Below, one piece after another: positions 43,926-56,382 of a stretch of DNA of 64,000 nt. A model generated the notes under the pieces. It searched no databases. It was not told the DNA's origin and saw nothing but the letters and a program-made list of their open reading frames with translations. How positions within the stretch are numbered: the first letter of the stretch is position 1; every line of letters begins with the position of its first letter. Both the position numbers and the translations under genes were made by a program. This DNA is from Eulemur rufifrons (Eukaryota > Chordata > Mammalia > Primates > Lemuridae), in contig NC_090986.1 in the NCBI RefSeq assembly GCF_041146395.1, positions 40,274,001 through 40,338,000 of the forward strand, given 5' to 3'.

Positions 43926-44588
43926 AACCACCACAGAGGGATTTGAGGGACATTTACGAAACTGTGGGAAAGCCAGACGGAAGTCCCTGCTGCAACACAG
44001 TGGATGCTTCTCTGTTGGTATTTGCCAGATGCACTTTCTCCCCAGGCCATGCTAATCAGCCTTTGTTCACTTCTTTTTCTTTGTTCCCCTTTTAAAATTC
44101 CATACTGATCATCTTCCTGTTGTCGCAACACTCGGACACGTCAGCACATACTTGTTAGGCCACCTTTTCAGTGTAGATCTTACAAGAGGTTAAATTTGAG
44201 TTCTTGCAACTGGGAAGATGGCAGCTTACTTACGGTGCATCTTCAGACATGGTGGCCCGTCGCATCTTCCTGACACCGTGTCGTCGTTCTAAGTCTGTTG
44301 CTTCATCGACTCTGTGGTATGTGCAGAATTCAGTCATTATACATGGTTGCGAGTGTAGTCTATGTGTCCCAGTCCTGGGGCGCCTTATGTTGCTTCAGTG
44401 TCTAATAATAAGGATTAGGACCAGGAGTATATGGGGGCTGAGCATGCCTAAAAGTATCAAAACATTAAGGTAAATACTTAGCAAAAAGTTGGAGTAGGAA
44501 AATGATTAGTAATGAGATGACTGAAAAAATAAAACAAGTCTAAAAGCAAGGCTGAACTGGGACCAATAAGGACAGCATAGGAGAGTGT

Positions 44589-45285
44589 TGTGGGATGAAT
44601 TGTGTCTCCCCAAAATTTATGTGTAGAAGCCATAATTCTCAGTGTGACTGTATTTTGAGATAGGGCCTTTAACACATTGACTGACACACTAGAAAAAAAA
44701 TTTTTTCTTTGGGGCCATGATATTTCATTACAAAAATAGAATACAAACTTCAAAAACAAAATGATCCTTTTTAATTTAACAAAAATTTAATGAAATTTAT
44801 TGACTTCTATTCATTTAACCCATGTTTTTGGAATTAATTTGTCAATATTAATTGTAAAAATAAGAACATCACAAGTAAGATTTTTCACAAATCAATTGCA
44901 GGGTTTTGCCCAGGTTTTGCTTCTTGAGGCCCTGGGCTCAAAACTAGTGTGAGTTAAATGCAACTCACATGGCAGTTAATGTGTTAAAGATGCATTTAAA
45001 GTTAAATGAGGTCATAAGGGTGAGACCCTAGTCCAATATGGTAGACATCCTCATAAGAAAAGGAAGAGACACCAGGGATGTGCATTCAGAGAAAGGACCA
45101 TGTGAGGACACAGGAAAAAGGTGTCTATCTGCAAGCCAAGGAGAGAGACCTCAAGAGAAACCAACCCTGCAGGCACCTTGACCTTGGACTTCCAGCCTCC
45201 AAATCAATGAGAAAATAAATTTATGCTGTTTAAGTCACTCAGTCTGTGGTATTTTGTTTTGGCAGCACCAGAAGACTAATGTAGG
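44589..45285 (+). repeat. MLT1-type LTR, solo, split by an insertion
   Basis: The LTR reads gggatgaattgtgtctcccc, ctgtattttgagatagggcc at the left and gttaaatgaggtcataaggg, agagacaccagggatg, ggaccatgtgaggacacagg, ttggacttccagcctccaaa, tctgtggtattttgttttgg at the right. A 311-bp element at 44673-44983 interrupts it. Confidence 0.9.
44673..44983. mobile_element. TTAA-flanked piggyBac-like non-autonomous DNA transposon
   Basis: The element is bounded by TTAA on both sides (44669-44672 and 44984-44987), the piggyBac target signature, and interrupts MLT1 exactly there. The ends are inverted: CACATTGACTGACA at the left and, reverse-complemented, CACATTAACTGCCA at the right (12 of 14). It has no ORF and is AT-rich. 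MER85/MER75-like families or a lemur-specific piggyBac MITE are candidates. Confidence 0.75.
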
Positions 45286-46180
45286 ATGCAAGGTAAAAAT
45301 ATAAACGCTAAGACATAATGCTACAGGGTACAGTTGTGCAGGTTGTGAACTGCTCAATGATGCCATATCTAAAAGGTCTCCATTTGCATCATACACATGG
45401 TAGTTCTGCATATTTATTATCACAATTGCATGGCAGAGGACACAAAAAGTTTCCTTCTAATGAAATCAGTATAAAAATTTTTTGACAATGAAAGAAAAGT
45501 GTGCCGGGAGACAATTCTCTATGAGTCTCACATTTCTTCACAGTTTGCCAGCAGAGGCACCGACTTTCTTATTCCAAATTATCTTTTCAAGGATGTGTGT
45601 ATAGAAAACAGGCTTGGAAGGTATAAATACTATCTGTGGCACAAAGGGCAGGCAGGATTACTCCCATTATAGAAGATTAGTTCCCTAAGTTCAGAGTTGC
45701 TCTCCTATGACACAACACTGCATGTGCTGATGTCTACTGTCCTCTTTACGTTGCTGTAGGAAAGGGAGCTTAGGGAATTGGTGGAAGAAGAAGCTGATAA
45801 TCTGGCTACTGCTATCTGTGAGTCATAAAGTCCTTTGACTGGGACTTAGGAGTCTCGTGTCCTCTGCTGCCATGCACGGAACTGTGGTTGGCTAACCTGT
45901 TACCTTGCATGCAGCACAACATCTCAGACTATCCTCAGCTCTTGACAAACATGTGTGGAAGAAGGGATGCATGTTTCTGAATCACACGAAGGCACCATAT
46001 GGACTAGCAGTGGCTTGGGAGGAGGTAAGTCCTGAGCATAAACATGAAGAGAAGAAAAGGTGGAGATAAATAAGTAGGGACTGTGTTTTTCTAGCCTGGT
46101 GTTTCTCATTTACCTACAGTTGGACCCATCGCAGCTTCTAGGATCAATGCTGACTAACTTAAAAGATATAAGACACTTAA
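45286..46180. other. Intergenic, nothing recognised
   Basis: There is no credible ORF, RNA gene or clear transposon in this stretch. Confidence 0.4.
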
Positions 46181-46345
46181 CCCTCATCATCTAAGAAACT
46201 CACTTGGGGAGATTTTAGAAATCTGATGTCCAAGTAATGCCCTGGACCAATGAAACAGGCTTGCTGGGGGAGGGACCCAGGTGTCGGTATTTTTTCAAGC
46301 TCCCCAGATGATTCCATTTGCAGCCAAGGTGAGAGTCAGTGGTGC
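46180..46345. repeat. MER5-type hAT fragment
   Basis: Phrases gaaactcacttggggagatt, ttagaaatctgatgtcca and agctccccagatgattccat fit the MER5 layout. Confidence 0.55.
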
Positions 46346-46679
46346 AGCCTAAAGTTCTGAAATTTACTGATGATGTTACGATGTGCATGGGTAGCTAGCA
46401 TGCACAAGTCTCCTGATGTATACTCCAGAGATTTAAGCTACGTTGCTTTTCCTGATGTGCACCTGACTTTGTGCAGAGTCCTACAGTTTCTCTACTTCTA
46501 TCTTGCTTTTCTTGGGTCTTTCCCTAGAACACATAGATCTCTCCAAATGCTGCCTCTTGTCTGCTTGCATTTCTGACTTCTGTTTGATTCCTCACAAGCT
46601 GTGTTGAAGTTCATTGGGGAACAAATTAATTCCTTTAAGGACTGAAAAAAAAGTGGCGCCCTTCTTTTCTTTCCACCTA

Positions 46680-46905
46680 CTTATAATAAAAATTGATACG
46701 AAGCACTTAATACATACCAGGCACTTATTCTAAGAGCTTTACAAATATTGATGTAATGTTTAATTCTCATAAAAAATCATTATCCTCATTTTACAGATGA
46801 GGAAACTGAGGCAATGAGTGATGAGTAACTTGCTCACAGTTACAGTTGTTACATGGAAGAGCCAGGACTTAGAGGCAGGCAGTCTGGCTCCAGAGACTAC
46901 ATTGA
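46680..46905 (-). repeat. MIR SINE
   Basis: A near-complete reverse-complement MIR: gaagcacttaatacatacca, ttattctaagagctttacaa, ttatcctcattttacagatg, aggaaactgaggcaatgag, gcaggcagtctggctccag. Confidence 0.9.
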
Positions 46906-47402
46906 GTCACACTAAACAGTAAAATGAGTGTAAAGAAGCTGAATAATGTGAATTTCCCCCTGGTCTCTGTTTTCATGCCTTTTTGGGAAATGTCAAATTA
47001 AAAATTTTTCCTCCTTATTTTAGTGCCTGTTAACAGGTGCCTTAAGCACATGCCTATCCCTTTGCCGAGCAGCCCAGCACTGCTCTGTTAACCCATGTCA
47101 GATGTCTCTCATGCTGAATGCCGGTTTCAATGCCACCTGTACATTCGGGTGTCAGGAATGCCCCTGCTCGATGAAATTGCAGTGCACGCCAGTGGCAGGG
47201 TCTGTCTTCCCAGAGCCCACTCACCAGACTGGCAGATCTGTTGAGTGCTCCTTTCCTGCAGTTAACTTAGCCGTGGCCTCACTGTCGCGGATGTCTCAGA
47301 CACAAGACAGCCTTGCTTTGCTTCCTTCCCGATGAGAAACAACACAATACTTCATTTACTTAGCCAAATTCGCTTCCTTAGAGCAGGGTGCTACTTGTTC
47401 AG

Positions 47403-47590
47403 AGCAGCGGCTCTCAAACTTTGTGTGTATGAGCGTCACTGGAGGGCTAGTGCAAACACAAGACTACTGGGCCTGACCCCAGAATTTCTCATCCAGAAAG
47501 TCTGAGTTGGGGCCTGAGAATTTCCACGTCTGCCAAGTTCCCAGGAGATGGCTGTGCTGCTGGTCCGAGACCATACTCAGAACCCCTGCG
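47403..47590. repeat. MER5A hAT-Charlie element
   Basis: It spans almost the full consensus, from gcggctctcaaactttgtgt to tgctggtccgagaccatact, with ccagaatttctcatccagaa and gagaatttccacgtctgcca inside. Confidence 0.8.
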
Positions 47591-47596
47591 TTAGAC

Positions 47597-47768
47597 CTGT
47601 GCTACTGAAGTGTGATCCACAGGCCAATAGCAGAGGCATCACCTGGACACTTGCTAGAAATGCAGGATCCTGGGCCACAGCCTAGATCTATTCAATCAGA
47701 ATCTGAGTTCAAGAAGTTTCTCAAAATGTGGTTATATATGCACATTCAAGTGTGAGAAGCACTGGTTT
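47597..47768. repeat. MER5A hAT-Charlie element, adjacent copy
   Basis: A second MER5A-like copy immediately follows in the opposite orientation: tactgaagtgtgatccacag, gaggcatcacctggacactt, attcaatcagaatctgagtt, agtgtgagaagcactgg. Confidence 0.75.
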
Positions 47769-48589
47769 AGATGGTCTGTCTTGAACCATCTGAGCACCTT
47801 TAATGTCAGACAAAGGAAAACCTTATTTAACAGCAATATCCAAAATAGTCATGGCATTAAACTATGTTCCAGCCACAAAGGAGAGCAGATAAGATTATAT
47901 GGGTGATTTGGGGCAACTGTCACAGCTCACTCCAAATGGCTCAGCTTGTCCTTCAAACAGAGGTAGGGTAATGTCTTCAAATTAATAGCAATTTAAAAGA
48001 TTGTTAATATGCACATGTTCAAAGCAGCTAATACCAGAGGAAAAAAAGAACTTTCTAAAATAATTTTAACTCCTCTTCTATCATTAAAACAATGGATTGG
48101 TATAAAACATACATTCAATTTAAAAGTTATTTAGAGTTGGAATACTTTGAAAATCAATTAGAAATGAAAGCTGTTAGTTCTGAGTCACTGATGGTAACAA
48201 GTGAGAAAACAGGAAAGTGAAAGCTATTTTCACTGATACTTTTACATTTTGGAAAAAAAGGATAAGCAGACAAGATAAAGTACATCAGATCTGGTTTTTA
48301 AAAAGTTTAAAAATTTGAAGTTATTGTTCTTTTTCCCAAGTCTTGAAAAGGATTTTTGGATTTTGAAAGTCAAAGGCTGAATGATCAGATTAGTATCCAA
48401 ACAGTAAGAGAAAATAATTTGCATCTGTCAACAGATTCTGACGTGAGTGAGAGTCATCGAGCAATATCAACAAAGCTGCAACTTCAGACCAAAAATGTGA
48501 AAATGGAAGTATTTAATAAATATCTCTGAAATACAAAATCTAAGTGCTATCAAAGTGTGAAACTGAATAACACAATTAACTGTCTTTCT

Positions 48590-48725
48590 CGAGTGCTCAC
48601 TATGTGCCTGGAACTAAGCTAAGTGCTTTATCTATATTTTACACAATCTCATTGAATCCTCACCAAAACCTTATGGTTCTGTGTTTGTTTGTATTTTGCA
48701 GATAAGCTCAGGAAGCTTATGAGTG
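48590..48725 (-). repeat. MIR SINE fragment
   Basis: Phrases gtgctcactatgtgcctgga, actaagctaagtgctttatc and caatctcattgaatcctcac match reverse-complement MIR. The stretch 47770-48590 before it holds nothing I recognise. Confidence 0.75.
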
Positions 48726-48863
48726 AATGTATATCCATGCATATTTATAAATATATATCTCAGTTACACTCTCTGCATAACCTAACTATTGAAGAAATTA
48801 TTTGATTATTAGCTTATTTTGCCTGAATGTTACTGGACAAAGAGAAAAATCTTCAAAGATTTA

Positions 48864-49808
48864 CAGTTGACCCATGAACTGCATGGGTTTGAAATGCATG
48901 GTTCCACTTAGATGCAGATTTTTTTTCAATAAATATACTGGAAAACTTTTTGGAGATTTGCAACAACTTGAAAAAACTCACAAATGAACCATGTTGCCTA
49001 GAAATATTGAAAAATTAAGAAAAAGATATAGCATGAATGCATAAAATACATGTAGATACTAGTCTATTTTATCATTTACTATAATAAAATATGCACAATA
49101 TATTATAAAAAGTTAAAATTTATCAAAACTTATGTACACAAGCATTTAAAGACCATACATGGCGCCATTCACAATTGAGAGAAATATAAACAAATACAAA
49201 GATACAATATTACATCATAACTGCATAAAACCATCTCCACGTGAGCAGTTTATCTCTCCAGTAAATTGCATCTTACGGTAAAAAGTGATCTCTCCTTGTT
49301 CTCATGTATTTTATATCATGTTTAGTGCAATACCATAAACCTTGAATAACACCATGGAACCCATACAAAGTGCCACTAGTGGTGCTGGGAGTGCTCAGAA
49401 GCAGCAGAGAAAAGTCATTACACGACATTATAAGAAAAAATTGAATTGCTTGATATGTACTACAGTTCGAGGTCTGCAGCTTCAGTTGCCCTTCCTTTCA
49501 AGATAAATGAATCCAGCATAAGGACTGTTGTAAAAACAGAAAAGGAAATTTGTGAAGCTATTGCTGCAGCTATGTCAGCAGGTACAAAAATCTTGCACTT
49601 TTGGCTAAATATCTTTTTATCTTATATTGAAAATGCAGCTTTTATGTGGGTAGAGGATTGCCGTAAGAAAGGCATACCTATAGCCTAATATGATTTGAGA
49701 AAAAGCAAAGTCAAATGATAACTTAAAGCAAAAGGAAGGTGAAAGATCTAAAGCAAGAGAATTTAATGCCAGCAAAGGATGGTTTGAGAATTTTAGAAAG
49801 AGGTTTGG
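48864..49808 (+). mobile_element. Tigger2-type (pogo/TcMar) DNA transposon, 5' part
   Basis: The element starts at CAGTTGACCCATGAACTGCA after a TA. A decayed transposase DNA-binding region reads through at 49446-49688 (IAAAMSAGTK, AAFMWVEDCRKKGIPIA) and continues in pieces near 49765-49805 (FNASKGWFENFRK). An L1 cuts it off at about 49808 and the rest is missing. Confidence 0.8.
49446..49805 (+). pseudogene. Tigger transposase N-terminal remnant
   Basis: The helix-turn-helix/CENP-B-like N-terminal domain is recognisable by INESSIRTVVKTEKEI and AAFMWVEDCRKKGIPI, then a stop, then FNASKGWFENFRK after a break. No DDE catalytic half is present. Confidence 0.7.
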
Positions 49809-50492
49809 CAACAATGTTGGCGTGGATGCAGAGAGATAGGAACACTCATACACTACTGGTGGGACTGCAAACTAGTACAACCTCTATGGAAAGTAATATG
49901 GAGATACCTCAAAGAACTAAAAATAGAACTACTATTTGATCCAGCAATCTCTCTACTGGGCATCTACCTGAAGGAAAAAAAAGAAAAGACATTCTATAAT
50001 AAAGACATCTGCACTCGAATGTTTATAGCAACACAGTTCACAATTGCAAAGATGTGGAAACAACCCAAGTGCCCACTGATACATGAGTGGATTAATAAAA
50101 TGTGGTATATGTATACCATGGAGTTCTACTCAGCCACAAAAAACAATGATGAACTAGAGCCTCTTGTATTATCCTGGATAGAGCTGGAGCCCATTCTCCT
50201 AAGTGAAGTATCACAAGAATGGAAAAACCAGCACCACATGTACTCACCATCTAATTGCTACTAATTGATCAGCACTTACGTGCACATATGGAAGTAACAT
50301 TCATCGGGTGTCAGGCAGGTGTCGCGCGGGGGGAGGAGGGGACGGGTATATTCACACCTAATGGGTGCAGTGTGCACTGTCTGGGGGATGGGCTTGCTTG
50401 TAGCTCTGACTCAGGTGGTGTAAAGGCCATTTATGTAACCAAAGTGTTTGTACCCCCACAATATTCTGAAATTTAAAAAAATATATAAAAAA
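49808..50492 (+). mobile_element. L1 3' end, lineage-specific type
   Basis: The fragment holds the ORF2 C-terminus (caacatgttggcgtggatg-type, tacactactggtgggactgc, tgatccagcaatctctctac, atgtataccatggagttcta) followed by a G-rich 3' UTR (gcgcggggggaggaggggac) and a tail ending ttgtacccccacaatattct gaaat with A-rich sequence. This 3' end resembles lemur and galago L1s rather than human L1PA. Confidence 0.85.
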
Positions 50493-50969
50493 CATTGATT
50501 TAAACCTTTTTCTGCCATGACCTATAATCTTAATTACTTTGTCCCTTAGAGTCTTGTATCTGAATATTCCAAAGGAGTTTACAGGCAACAATTATAATAC
50601 ATAATTGATAGCAGCAGTAGCATTGTCACTGTCTTTGTGATCCTTATAAAACCAGCAGCCTACTAGATTTTTATGCTTTTTTTTGGTGTTTTGATTATGA
50701 TAAAAGGAATCTAAAAGCACTGATGTGCCTTAAGGTCTGTTCTTAGTGGATTAATGAATGCTGAACCTGCCATCACTAGAACTGGCATTTTTGTTTTTGT
50801 TCTCAGCTGTGGTGATAACTTTGTGTGAGGTGGTTTCAGATGAGAATCACAGTGTGAAACCATGGGATTGAACACTTTGGTTTGCCCCACCTAAGGGAAT
50901 ACAGAGTAGGAGTCAGCTTTGAACAACCACCACTACAGACATGTCTCAAAGGTTTCCTGCCCTTTGACT

Positions 50970-51079
50970 ATATATATAGTCTTGCTCTGTTGCTCAGGTT
51001 GGAGTGCAGTGGTGTGATCACAGCTCACTGCAGCCTCCTGAGTAGCTGGGACTCTAGGTGTGCATCACCACACTTGGCT
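50970..51079 (-). repeat. Truncated Alu with target duplication
   Basis: A short Alu-derived piece (tcttgctctgttgctcaggt, cagctcactgcagcctcctg, catcaccacacttggct) is flanked by a 10-bp duplication, ccctttgact, at 50960-50969 and 51080-51089. Confidence 0.85.
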
Positions 51080-51089
51080 CCCTTTGACT

Positions 51090-52400
51090 TTTTAAACGGG
51101 GAGGTGAAGGAGCCTGCCTTGCTTGCAGCACATAAGCAACCCAACTGTAATTTTGGGTTGGGAGTTTATCTTTGGAGTCCTGGGATATTATTCATCTGCA
51201 GGGCTTTTCTTAGGCTAATTTCTGGCTTGGTAGATGAGGCTCTCGCAGGTGGTATAAAGTTGAATCATAAATCTGTGTAAGGGCAGACCCTTGTTTATTA
51301 ATTCTTGAGGGGGAGTACTTTTCCCTTCCCACCTGCCCCCCACTAGTCAAAGTCCACATGGAGATACGCAAACATTCTTGTTGACTCCTTATGCTGGCGG
51401 GAAATTTTTCTGGTGTCTCTAGTGTTGCCAGATAAAATATAGGGTTCTTAGTTAAATTTAGATTTCAGACAATCAATAAACATTTTTCTAGTATAAGTGT
51501 GTTCTAAATAATGCATTAGACATACTTATATTAAAAGTTTATTTGAAATTCTGATTTAACTGAATATTCTATATTTTTATTTGCTAAATGTGGTAAGTCT
51601 AGGTGCACCTTTCACTTAGGCTGAGGTCTTTTGTGGATTCCAGCTTTACTTGGTTATAACTCCCCAATTTAAGTGAGGTCTCCTGTTTCCAGGAAGCCAT
51701 TCAGACCTCAGCCCCAGGGTTGCAATGCTGGTATTGAACTGGAGAGGCTTTTACCTGCACGACTGGTGCATTCTTGGTTCTCTGGCTTCTTGCTGTACTT
51801 TTAATTTCATTTTCACTTTTGGTCCCTTCAGTTCTCTTAGTTTCTTCCAAGCTCAGGCATGCATTTAAGAGAATGTTTGTTTTACTGTGTCCAGGGTTTT
51901 CAGGTGTTTTGAAGTGAGAGCGTTTCAGATTATCTGTTCGTCCTTATTGTAAGAGATGGAAATCCTGACGTGGGCTCTGTAACTGTCAGCGGAGGCCTCT
52001 GTGACTGTACTGGTGTTGGAAAAGTTAATGCCCTGCTCTCTAGACTTTCTGAACCACATGGGGGGAGATATGATGCATGATCAAGTATTTTGACCTAAGG
52101 ATAAGGAAGTTGATGGTATAAGGAGATACTCTGAAGTGGATTTTTTTCTAAGACAGACGAGTTTCAAGTGCCAAAGTTTAAATATACATGAGAAGAGATA
52201 ATTAAAGAACACCTTACTAATTTAGGAAAATGTAATTTGTAAGTCCAGATGACTTAATGCCTAGGATTGTGTTATAGATGCATTACTGTCACCAAATGCT
52301 CCGTCCCCTCCCTGCAGTGCCCGTCCCTGGGAGGGTTATACACTTTTTTCCTGGCTATGTGACTGGGTTTGGGTAGTGAAGGGGAAGTACTAATGTATGA
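51090..52400. other. Intergenic, nothing recognised
   Basis: Mixed-composition DNA with short frames only; no repeat class assigned. Confidence 0.4.
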
Positions 52401-52404
52401 TTTA

Positions 52405-52600
52405 CGGCTGGTCATATCTCTTTGCACTTTGCCATGACAAGCTTCCAGTGGTTAGGAGGAGAAGCAGAGACATAGCTGACCTCCATGACAGATATGAAGA
52501 GAGAGCAAAAAAAAAAAAAAAAACGGTTTGTTCTTTTAAGCCACTGAGGTTTTCAGGTTGCTTGTTACTGCAACACACTTAGTGTCTTGACTGACATGGG
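52405..52600 (+). repeat. Possible LTR 3' end (MaLR-like)
   Basis: An A-run near 52508-52523 is followed by tttaagccactgaggttttc, aggttgcttgttactgcaac, which resembles the 3' end of MaLR-type elements. Confidence 0.35.
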
Positions 52601-55250
52601 TGCCATCGGCCCTCAGGTATGGTGCTAGACATTGTAGATAGAACAGTGAGGACATTAGATGCAACCTTGCCCCTCAGGGAACTTACATGCTAACAGAGGT
52701 GACAGAAATTAGTCAAATAAATGAATTAGTTTGACCATAAAACTGAGATAAATGTTTCGGAGAAAACCAATTCTTGGTAGAGTTAAAATGCATTTCTTTA
52801 AAATGATATTCCACCTATTTCCAGAAAAACCTGAGGCTGTGTACAAAATCAAGCACAACGCACAATTTAAACCAGAGACACATTAATATGGCACAGGAAC
52901 CAATGTCATAAGGCCCTTAGAGATAAATCAATTACTGAAGTAGGGCAAGATAATTATTTCTGAGTTTCCTAAAAATAAATAATTTCTTAAGGCAAAAGGG
53001 AAATATTTGGATTATGTAATTCTTACTGTTTGACAGTAAGACAGAGGCAAACTCTTTGAGGAACTAAACCTTTTCTTGCCCTGAATCAAGAACCAATTTA
53101 TCAACTGGTCTTCACAGGAGGGACATTTCACAACCTAATGGGCAATAGCTAACTTTGGCCCTGCAAAAGTCACGGAACATTGTTTAAAGGGATATATTCT
53201 TTGTATAAACCATCTATAAAAGTAGAAGAGAACAACAATCTTAATTAACGGAAGCCATTTATGCATGGAGCTTAGGTAATATAAACCAGATAGTTGCTTT
53301 TTGCTATGTAATTCATTATTGGGGGCAGTTAGAACTCTCTTGAATATCAGAAGTCTCATATGAGGCCTTTGGCAAAAAATGTAATTAAACTGGTTTGTGG
53401 TTGGATTTTTTTTTTCAACCTGGGTCTTATCTCTATGTTCTGTGCTGCTTTCCTGCAGAAGAATTCATTCATTCATTCTTCCAGGAGACAGAATTGCCAG
53501 CATGTCCTTGAAATTCAAGAGCCTGGTTTCTACCTTTTGTCCTATGTCAGTCATCAGGGTCCTGTGGGTAGGATCAATATTTTCCTCAAAAAGGAACATT
53601 GAATTTCCTCAAGTACTTCAGAATTATACTTAAGACAGCAGACTTTAGCAACATAAAACATGGAAGAGATTTTTTTTTTTTTTTTTCCTTCACAAAAGAA
53701 GTCCAGCAAGCTGTGAAGGAAGAGATAATTTGGGTCTGGACTATTTACAATGGAATGCTTCAGCAAAACAAAGAATGTGGTGTGCCATATCTGGCTCACG
53801 GAATGGAGGGATAGTAAACACATGGCCTAGATCAGCACTGGTTAGGAGGAGAAAAGGCCTGCCGTGGTCAGACTCATCTCACTGCCTTCTTGGCAAACTG
53901 ATTAAACTGTGTGGACGAGGGTGATGCCATAGACATGAGCACAGTGCCATGTGATTTTGGCAGAACATTTGTCATAGTTTCTCATGGTTTCTGTAGCAGG
54001 TATACATCTCTACCTATAAACTCAGTTATTTAAGAAGTGTATCTTTTGTAAATTTTCTGTAACTGAATGTATTTTCTTGTTGAATCTCCATTTTGCTGAA
54101 TGTTAAATCTCAGTTGGTACCAGGATCTCCTTATCTGTCACCTTCCTGTACATTGTGGGGAGAGGGAGGACACTTATGTCATCTCAAGGCATTGGCTAGG
54201 GGATGTCAGGTATCAGGTGTCAGGTCTTAGGTTGTCATCATCTATCTAAGCTGGCTTCAGTGGAGACATCTTTGCTCCTTCTGGCCTCTGGTTTCTGGTC
54301 ATTTTTGCTGTTTCAGCCTCATACCGACTGAAAGACCATTGGGTTTTGCTCTTTTTCTGTTACTAACTCTTCCCTGCTGGGCTCATGGGGGTCACTTGGC
54401 TCTTCCTCTGCCTCACTAGATTTTGGAATCCCTGATGATGTTTCAGGCCAGTCTGAAACCCAAGTACCCACGCATTTGTCTTTTTTCCACAGCTTCCATG
54501 CTGGATGAGGGGTAAATCTGGATCTTTCTGAAATGTTCTGTGTTAACAGATGTCCCCAGATGTTACCAGCGATGGGGGCAGGAGTGGGGCTCCATTTCTG
54601 AGAAACCTCAATATTCCAGCTCCCTTCCTCCTCTGAGTCTCTGTTTATTGGCAGAAACCTTGCCTAGTTTTGGGATGGAACTGGACTTGGCTTTGATTTG
54701 GTAGGCACCCAAATCTAATGATTTCGGCATAAACTGTAGGCCTTGAGTCCTCCAGCCTATGTTTTCAAAGGCTTTGAAACCAAGAACCAAAGGCTCTTGG
54801 ACCCCTTTGAGAACCTTTTGAAAACTCTATACCTTTTCTCTTTAAAATCCTCACTGACACAAATTGGTCATATAATTTCACGAGGGCTGTTTTCACTAAA
54901 AATCCTGGTGATAGAATATTGTCTACGACATAGAGGGGCTTCCTAAGGTTTTACACAAATTCCTAACTTGTGCTTGGCTTTAAAGAGTACCCAGCCAAAT
55001 TTTATAGAGAAGTAAATGAAAGATCAAAGAAGTGAGGTGACTTTTCCCGGGCCAGATAACCAGTTATGCTGCTATCTTCTTCCAGAGCTCTGGAGGGAAT
55101 TGTAGGAAACATTTTAGTCAAATTTATAGATGATGCTAGGCTTAAACAGCTGAGATAAGTCCGTTTCAGATCAAATTGTGCTATCTTGAATGGTCTCAAC
55201 AGGCTAAAGATCTACACTAAAACCAACAAGATAAGTTTGGAAAGTTTAAT
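52601..55250. other. Intergenic, little recognised
   Basis: A short old repeat (ggtgctagacattgtagata, gggaacttacatgctaacag) lies at about 52615-52745. Nothing else could be assigned. Confidence 0.4.
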
Positions 55251-55253
55251 ATA

Positions 55254-55420
55254 CAAGCATACCTCAGAGATACGGTGGAGTTGGCTCCAGAACAGTGGAA
55301 TTAAGTGAATTTCACAATAGAGTCACACAAATTTTTTGGTTTCTCAGTGCATATAGAAGTTATGTTTATACTATACCATAGTCTGTTAAGCGTGCAATAA
55401 ATTATATCTAAAGTTAGTGT
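55254..55420 (-). mobile_element. Tigger1 terminal fragment
   Basis: About 165 bases of the Tigger1 end (CAAGCATACCTCAGAGATAC onward, after TA) with phrases ggtttctcagtgcatataga and gcgtgcaataaattatatct. It then breaks off into unrelated sequence. Confidence 0.85.
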
Positions 55421-55689
55421 GCAAACACCCTTGAAGTGTCAGTTGGTCACATGCCAGAAGAACAAGGCTCCTTAGTTTGTTACCGCAACTTCCTTTAGGT
55501 AAATGCCACAATTTCCCAACTCCTCACAGTCCTGCATTGTCTAATTCTCGGCAGGCTGGTCTGTCAATGTCCCCACTCCGTGCAGACCAGTACAGAGCTC
55601 AGACTGCTGATGCTTTGAACTATATACTCATACCATTGAGCCTTACGATTACATTCACTCACTCTTTCCACTTGCATCAGAATTGGCCC

Positions 55690-55815
55690 ACTCTGATGGC
55701 ACCTTGATCTTGGACTTCCCAGCCTCCAAAACTGTGAGGAATAAACATCTGTTGTTTAAGCCATCCAGTCTATGGTATTTTTTTTTTTTATGGCAGTCCA
55801 AGCTAATACAGTGTT
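55690..55815 (+). repeat. MLT1/MST-type LTR 3' end
   Basis: Phrases gcaccttgatcttggacttc, ccagcctccaaaactgtgag and gtttaagccatccagtctat match the 3' end of MaLR LTRs. Confidence 0.75.
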
Positions 55816-55972
55816 GAACTTTTCCCTGTTAATTTTTTTAAAACTAAAATATACAAGCATACCTCAGAGATACTGTGGGGTTGGTTCCAGAACACTGGAA
55901 TTAAGTGAATATCGCAATAAAGTGAGTCACACACATTTTTTTGTTTCCCAGTGCATATAAAAGTTATGTTAA

Positions 55973-56288
55973 GGCCGGGCGCGGTGGCTCACGCCTGTAA
56001 TCCTAGCACTCTGGGAGGCCGAGGCGGGTGGATTGCTCAAGGTCAGGAGTTCGAGACCAGCCTGAGCGAGACCCCGTCTCTACTAAAAATAGAAAGACAT
56101 TATATGGACAACTAAAAATCTATATAGAAAAAATTAGCCGGGCATAGTGGCGCATGCCTGTAGTCCTAGCTACTCGGGAGGCTGAGGCAGTAGGATCGCT
56201 TAAGCCGAGGAGTCTGAGGTTGCTGTGAGCTAAGCTGACGCCACGGCACTCACTCTAGCCTGGGCAACAAAGTGAGACTCTGTCTCAA

Positions 56289-56315
<27 letters not shown>
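55973..56315 (+). repeat. Strepsirrhine-type Alu SINE, full length, in Tigger1
   Basis: It starts ggccgggcgcggtggctcac and ends in about 30 A. A 14-bp duplication, aaaagttatgttaa, lies at 55959-55972 and 56316-56329. The body keeps many CpGs and looks young. Confidence 0.97.
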
Positions 56316-56322
<7 letters not shown>

Positions 56323-56382
56323 ATGTTAATACTATAGTCTATTAAGTGTGTGATAACATTATATCTAAAAAAATAATGTACA

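Noticed and set aside
44190..44475. Possible processed pseudogene with frames starting MAAYL or MQLGR
   Set aside because: Translation in several frames did not match any protein I could recognise, and no poly(A) tail or target duplication was seen.
50882..51280. 132-aa plus-strand frame
   Set aside because: It runs through a truncated Alu and shows no conservation or domain outside it.
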